NCBI RefSeq assembly: GCF_016808335.1
Contig: NC_053149.1
Coordinates: 32,485,339-32,549,338 of the forward strand
Source: Panicum virgatum
Lineage: Eukaryota > Streptophyta > Magnoliopsida > Poales > Poaceae
Direction of reading: 5' to 3'
DNA length: 64,000 nucleotides
The notes under the pieces were generated by a model. That model saw only the letters and a list, made by a program, of their open reading frames with translations, did no database searches and had not been told where the DNA came from. The position numbers and the translations under genes were made by a program. Below, one piece after another: positions 59,764-64,000 of this stretch. Within the stretch, counting starts at the first letter, position 1, and each line of letters begins with the position of its first letter.

Positions 59764-60866
59764 TCAAGTTTCTTCGGAATCACTTTCAGAAGAGTACTCA
59801 CCATTGTCACAGATGAGCAAGGTATGCTTGTTTGGGAAGTCCCGAATCATGTGCCCAAATCCTTTGCAACTATGGCACTGAATATCCCATGTACGTCCTG
59901 TGGAAGGAACAGCGCCTGTGGGAGAGGGTGCTGCAGGTTTGGCTGACCTCTCGCGTGGTGTACTGCTGGTCGTGGATGACGCAGGTAGCAGCGATGAGCT
60001 GGTTGCCGGGGCTTCTTCCTGCAAAAGAGTTAGGATATGTCTTTGAATGGCGTCCCTGCACTTCACGTTCAGCTTTGCAAGCATATGCAAACAATGTGGT
60101 CATATCAGAATATTCTTTATAATCAAGGATGTCCTGAATTTCGTGGTTCAAACCACCGCGAAAACGTGCCATAGCAGCATCGTCTGTCTCAAACAAACCA
60201 CAATGAATCATACCTTTTTTAACTCCTGATAATAGTCCTCAACATATTGTTGACCTTGTCGAAAGCACTGCATTTTTCAAGCAAATCTCGTGCATAATAT
60301 GAAGGGACAAATCTGTGTCGCATGGCAGCTTTTAATTGAGTCCAAGTGGTGGGAGTGGGATGTTTTTGTTTATATTCGCGCCACCAAATTAAAGCAAAAT
60401 CAGTAAATTCACTAATAGCAGCTTTAACTTGAGAATTAACAGGAATATCATGGCATGAAAATTTCTGGTCGACCTCTAGTTCCCAATCAAGATATGCAGC
60501 AGGATCATATTTGCCATTAAAAGATGGAATTTTAAATTTAATCTTAGCAAATGAGTCATTATGTTGATGACGTACCACATGGCGGGCACGACCGCTGCGA
60601 GTACCCTCTTCCTGTTCCGTGTCACCGCCATAATCCTTCTGCAACTCTGTGATCGATGTGGACAATGTGTCGAGCCGTGCCATGATAGTGTCGAGCGTGG
60701 TCTTAGCGGCCATCTGAGCGAGGTCGAGCTGATCGAACCTCTCGGTCGATGACGTGATCGTCGAGTCAAGCCGTTCATGCATCGTCTTCATGTCCGCGGC
60801 CAGTCCATCAACTCGTGTCCGCATGTCCTGCAGCTTTTCATCCGTCGTGCCTTCGTCTCCTGCCAT
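59764..60866 (-). pseudogene. Element C gag
   Basis: The minus-strand ATG at 60866 starts MAGDEGTTDEKLQDMRTRVD. Residues 10-80 form a coiled coil, followed by the gag core (KFKIPSFNGKYDPAAYLDWE, ALIWWREYKQKH, MRHRFVPSYYARDL). Two frameshifts near 60245 and 60212 and another near 60050 break the frame. The zinc knuckle reads CHSCKGFGHMIRDF: the fourth ligand is Phe instead of Cys, so this finger could not hold zinc normally. Confidence 0.88.
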
Positions 60867-61963
60867 AGTTACCGCAAACTCAAAAACAAAGCCTACGACA
60901 ACAAGGGTCTAAGGCGCTCACAGTAGTGGTGTTATCAAATTCTTATCTGTTCTTACCACGCACACAGGGGTGAACTGCAACCAACCTGTGAAACTCGCGA
61001 AAGATTGGAGGAGCGATTGCCTAGAGAAACAAAATCTGCTCGTCGTTGAAATATGTGGAGTTCTGGGTAGGCTGCACTCAAATCAAGGATTAGCACAATC
61101 AAACAATAATGCAAAGTTGAATTATAGTGCTAAACTTGTGCAAAACTGCTGGAGACAAAGTGCAAAAGTGGAGCAAGGTTAGTAGGAGGATAACAAAGGA
61201 AATCAGAAAAAAAGAAGCAGGGGGCGCGCACACGGCTGGCGACCTGCGTGACAGAAGGCCGACGCCCAAAAACGAGATTGCCCACCTCCTGTCTGTTTCC
61301 GTCTTTGTCCTTTTTTCTTTTTTTCTTTTTTTTCCGGAGAAACTCACAAACTGATTATATGAACAAAAGAATACAAAAGAGCAAGTCCCCACACACACTT
61401 TTTCTGGAAGGGTAGGGGTAGTCCGGAAGACCGAGATCAGCCAATATGAGGCAACCTATTTTTTTGTGGTGTGCTTTCCTTCTTTGTTTTCCTTTTTATT
61501 TTTTGATTGCTTTCCTTTTTTTTGACTTTCCAAAACACACAAGGCAGCGGAGGGCGATCAGGGGCAGGTCGGCGCAATCCAGGGGCAGGCGCGACCCAGA
61601 GGACGGCGTGTTCTATTGGGATGTTGCGGTCCAGGGACACGCGATCTCGAGGGGTGGCGATCAGGGGACCGGCGTGATCCAGAAGAAGGCCAGCGCGTGG
61701 GGGATGGCGAGTGGCAGAGAGATGGTGGCGGCACTAGGGTTAGAAGAAAAGAAAACAAGGATAGAACACAAAGTAACCAGCAACAATTGAACGCGTAAGC
61801 ACACAAATTCAACAATGCAAATTGTTGAAAGAAAGTGCAAGGCTCAAAAGGGTGCTGGGACAAGGATCTAACCTGATAAATTTTTTTGGGTTTTGTGTAC
61901 TATAGGTAATGGAAAAAAAACACTCGATAAACTCACCGATCAACCTGGAAAGCTGATACCACT
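60867..61963 (-). other. Leader and primer binding site of element C
   Basis: TGGTATCAGC (61961-61952, minus) three bases after the 5' LTR matches the first ten bases of an initiator tRNA-Met PBS except the last. The other 1.1 kb has long A/T runs (61300-61330, 61460-61540) and no coding frame. Confidence 0.75.
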
Positions 61964-62605
61964 TGATAGAGCCGGAGTGCCCGATCTTTCGGTGAGTGGG
62001 GATAAATTCGACTTGGCGGAAGATGACCCTCACGATCTGACTACGACGAGCGAGCCCGAAGCGCCAATGCAATCGCTAAACCAACTCCCTGTGGTTACCG
62101 ACCTTGTTGATGCAAGATTAGCCTGATCACGAAGATCGTTTCCTGTCTGCAATCGAAGAACAAACAAGAAAAAGATGCGAGCAATCTGATTATCACTCGA
62201 AGGTGGAGTTCTGAATACACGAGGACAACGCTGATTTGCACGTGTTCAAGAGTAGCTAAAGCTAGATGTAAAACAAAACACAAGTCTGAAATGAAAGGAA
62301 GCCTCTCAGTAAATAGAGGGAGAGGGGGCGCAGCCCCTAGGGGAGGTGAGGCCAGGAGATGGGGGCGCCGCCCCTGGCGTCCAGGGAAAGGGGGAGGGCG
62401 CAGCCCTAGGCGCCCACACAAGGGCCTCTGTTGGGCCAGCTTCTATTCTTCTAGGCCTTCATTCTTCAGTAGCATGACGACGTTCAGTTCTCTTGCACGG
62501 GCCCGAGTGATTGGCCCAAAAGGTGGCGCCTGGGGTGGAGGTGCATCTGGAGGCGCTGGAGAAGGTGCTGCTGCTGGTGTAGACGTACTCGTGGTGTCCT
62601 CATCA
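61964..62605 (-). repeat. Element C 5' LTR (642 bp)
   Basis: TGATGAGGACACC to GGCTCTATCA on the minus strand, followed on the plus side by the CTTAT duplication. About 5% different from the 3' LTR with three small indels (near 62110, 62372 and 62571). Confidence 0.95.
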
Positions 62606-62610
62606 CTTAT

Positions 62611-64000
62611 GATATGGCTTCAGCTTAATCTGCCCCTCTGACAGCAACAAGTCGAAAATCTTGTCAGCCTTGGTTATCAAATCCATACTTCTCGGGCTCT
62701 TTGTTACCAAAAGGACATGAGATCAGCTTCTTATTGTTCTAAACCCTTCAGCCGATCCCACCATCTGATCATCATCTGAATCAGAACTGTCTGAGCAGTT
62801 AACAAAATTGACTTTCTTTTGAAAGTTGCTTCTCTTCTGCTCATACGGTCTTGCCTCCCCTGTCATTCTGTTAGCCATGTGACTGATGTTGTAGAACTCC
62901 TGGGAAGCATACTTCTCCTTGATATGTGGCAAGAGTCCTTGGAAGGCAACTTCTGCAAGCTGCTGATCAGATAGAACCAGACTAAAGCACCGGTTCTTAA
63001 CATCCCTGAACCTCTGAATGAAGGCAGCGACCAATTCATCATTCCTTTCCCTCAAGTTGGTCAAATCAGTCAGTTTCATCTCTTCTATACCAGAGTAGAA
63101 GAACTGGTGGAACTGTTTCTCTAGATCGTCCAAAATATGATGGAGTTGGCTGGCAACATCGTGAACCATGTAAAGGCCAATCCAGACAAAGACATGGAGA
63201 ACAAACGCACCTTCAATGCATCGTTCTGAGCAGCTTCTCCACATTGTATGATGAATCTGTTGATGTGTTCCACTATGGAGACTTCCCCCTGTCCAGAAAA
63301 CTTAGTGAAATCTGGAAGCTTGTACTTGTGGGGCAATGGCAGTTGATCATAAGCAGCCAGATACGGAGTTCTGTACTTCAGATTCTGCTGCTTTGGCTTC
63401 AAACCAAACTAATCTCTCATCATCTCAGCAATCTTGGAGGCCCAGTCAATCTGCTGGCCATCAGCTGATGCTGCTTGTGGCACTGGTGGAATCATCGGCA
63501 AGGCTGCCGATGCTGGCTAGACATTCGGTGTGGTCATCGGCTAAGCAGCCGATGCGGTCTGTGTGACTTGCTGAGGGGATTGATTGGTTGGCGATTGGTA
63601 GAGCACCAACTCATTACCATGACTGCTGTATGTTGCCCTCTGACTAGGCTGTTGTTGTGCCATAGGAGGTATGTTGGGCACATTCACGTGATGCACAAAG
63701 CCAGTTGCCAGATCCTGAAACGCCCAGGTGACTCCATTGTCATGAGGAACTCTGTTTGCCAAGACTTCTATAGGAGACTTGGGCTGCAGTATCATCACCA
63801 GATTCTGTTGTTGAGGCGTCGGCCATAATGCTGACATGTTGCTTGGGCTTGCTGGCGAAGGTATTGATGCAGGTGTAGCTGACGGCTGTGAAGCTAGTGC
63901 GATATCTTGAGGTTGGGTCGGCTGTGAAGCCGACGCATTGCCCTACTGAGTCATCGGCTGAGAAGCCGATGTGCTTGGTTGCCCTGTTGGTGATGGAATC
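62611..64000 (-). pseudogene. Element X gag N-terminal and central part
   Basis: The minus strand from 64000 down encodes a Ser/Ala/Gln/Pro-rich N-terminus (ASQPSATPASIPSPASPS) with repeated ASASQP-like units, then the gag core (LPHKYKLPDFTKFSGQGEVS, VEHINRFIIQCGEAAQNDAL, FTWFTMLPANSI), LEKQFHQFFYSGIEEMKLTD and LADEIF-like ADKIFDLLLSEGQIKL up to the C insertion. Stops at about 63540, 63520 and 63410 and frameshifts near 63130 and 62725 break it. It is the upstream part of the gag continued at 39664. Confidence 0.82.
63494..63970. repeat. Four 18-bp hairpins ATCGGC-N6-GCCGAT in X gag
   Basis: Perfect 6-bp arms with exactly 6-bp loops at 63494-63511, 63536-63553, 63917-63934 (arms GTCGGC/GCCGAC) and 63953-63970. 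On the minus strand they encode repeated ASA-P units, so they may partly be a protein repeat, but the loops differ while the arms do not. Confidence 0.75.

Larger units (their letters stand above)
39670..62605 (-). mobile_element. Element C: CRM-like centromeric chromovirus, split by Y
   Basis: LTRs at 39670-40301 and 61964-62605 are flanked by CTTAT (39665-39669 and 62606-62610). Minus-strand order from the right is 5' LTR, PBS, gag, protease, RT | Y | RNase H, integrase, PPT, 3' LTR. Without Y it is about 6.8 kb, the usual CRM size. The LTR starts TGATGAGGACACC. The protease context (GSCNNLAS, HHGRSNHYSLM), the RNase H and the integrase tail match CRM/CRR elements as I know them. The LTRs differ at about 33 of 630 sites plus small indels. 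Confidence 0.9.
7516..64000 (-). mobile_element. Element X: non-autonomous gag-pro LTR retrotransposon with an antisense plant-mobile-domain gene
   Basis: Read on the minus strand the order is gag (64000-62611 and 39664 down), protease (ending 38040), a 314-bp spacer, a gene on the opposite strand (37725 back to 8842), a PPT (8544-8533) and the 3' LTR (8532-7516). The 5' LTR is outside the window. Between the protease stop and the antisense gene there is no room for RT, RNase H or integrase, so X could move only with enzymes supplied in trans. The gag-pro resembles RIRE2-type Tat elements. X is interrupted by Z, W and C, each flanked by a perfect 5-bp duplication. The GCCGA/TCGGC word shared by the LTR, gag-pro and antisense gene ties the pieces together independently. 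Confidence 0.75.

Noticed and set aside
1..64000. Host genes, tRNA, rRNA or CRISPR arrays
   Set aside because: All coding signals trace to retrotransposon proteins or captured genes inside them. No tRNA cloverleaf or rRNA segment was seen, and the only tandem array is the 101-bp one in W.

Overview
The window is plant DNA, almost certainly from a grass and most likely a panicoid. It is built entirely of LTR retrotransposons inserted into one another; I found no host gene. The grass call rests on a CRM-type centromeric element, RIRE2-like Tat/Retand elements, chromoviral Tekay/Del-like elements with 3-4.4 kb GC-rich LTRs, and two captured gene types (plant mobile domain and 'putative gypsy type transposon' domain) that are common in grass genomes.

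Layout (element letters are mine). V (+, 1-5329) is the 3' end of a Tekay-like element with its 3.3 kb LTR. U (+, about 5985-7434) is a decayed Tat pol fragment. X (-, 7516 to beyond 64000) is inserted in or beside U. Its 3' LTR is at 7516-8532 and its broken gag-protease lies at 38040-39664 and 62611-64000. It has no reverse transcriptase or integrase, and a multi-exon plant-mobile-domain gene runs antisense inside it (8842-37725). Three elements are inserted in X: Z (+, 11517-27797, TSD AGTCC), W (+, 28103-37602, TSD CTCCA) and C (-, 39670-62605, TSD CTTAT). C is CRM-like and is itself split by Y (-, 42038-58163, TSD ACTAA), a sister of Z. LTR boundaries and target duplications were read directly at both ends of Z, W, C and Y.

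Relative ages agree with the nesting. By-eye LTR mismatch is about 0.2% for Z, about 3.7% for Y (sampled), and about 5% for both W and C. Z is very young: two 4394-bp LTRs, intact tRNA-Met-like PBS and PPT, an intact 299-residue ORF0 and an intact 1513-residue gag-pol with all catalytic residues. It could be an active family.

Points of most interest: (1) the giant LTRs of Z, Y and, separately, V contain what looks like the last two exons of a small spliced gene, with a phase-1 GC-AG intron, conserved exon lengths and a synonymous-biased substitution pattern; (2) X and W, from different families, each carry a spliced antisense gene just inside the 3' LTR; (3) X is saturated with the word GCCGA/TCGGC, partly as 6-6-6 hairpins, and W with CGAAG/CTTCG; (4) the C integrase frame runs into its own LTR and ends with a CRM-type tail, which hints at a centromeric or pericentromeric location.
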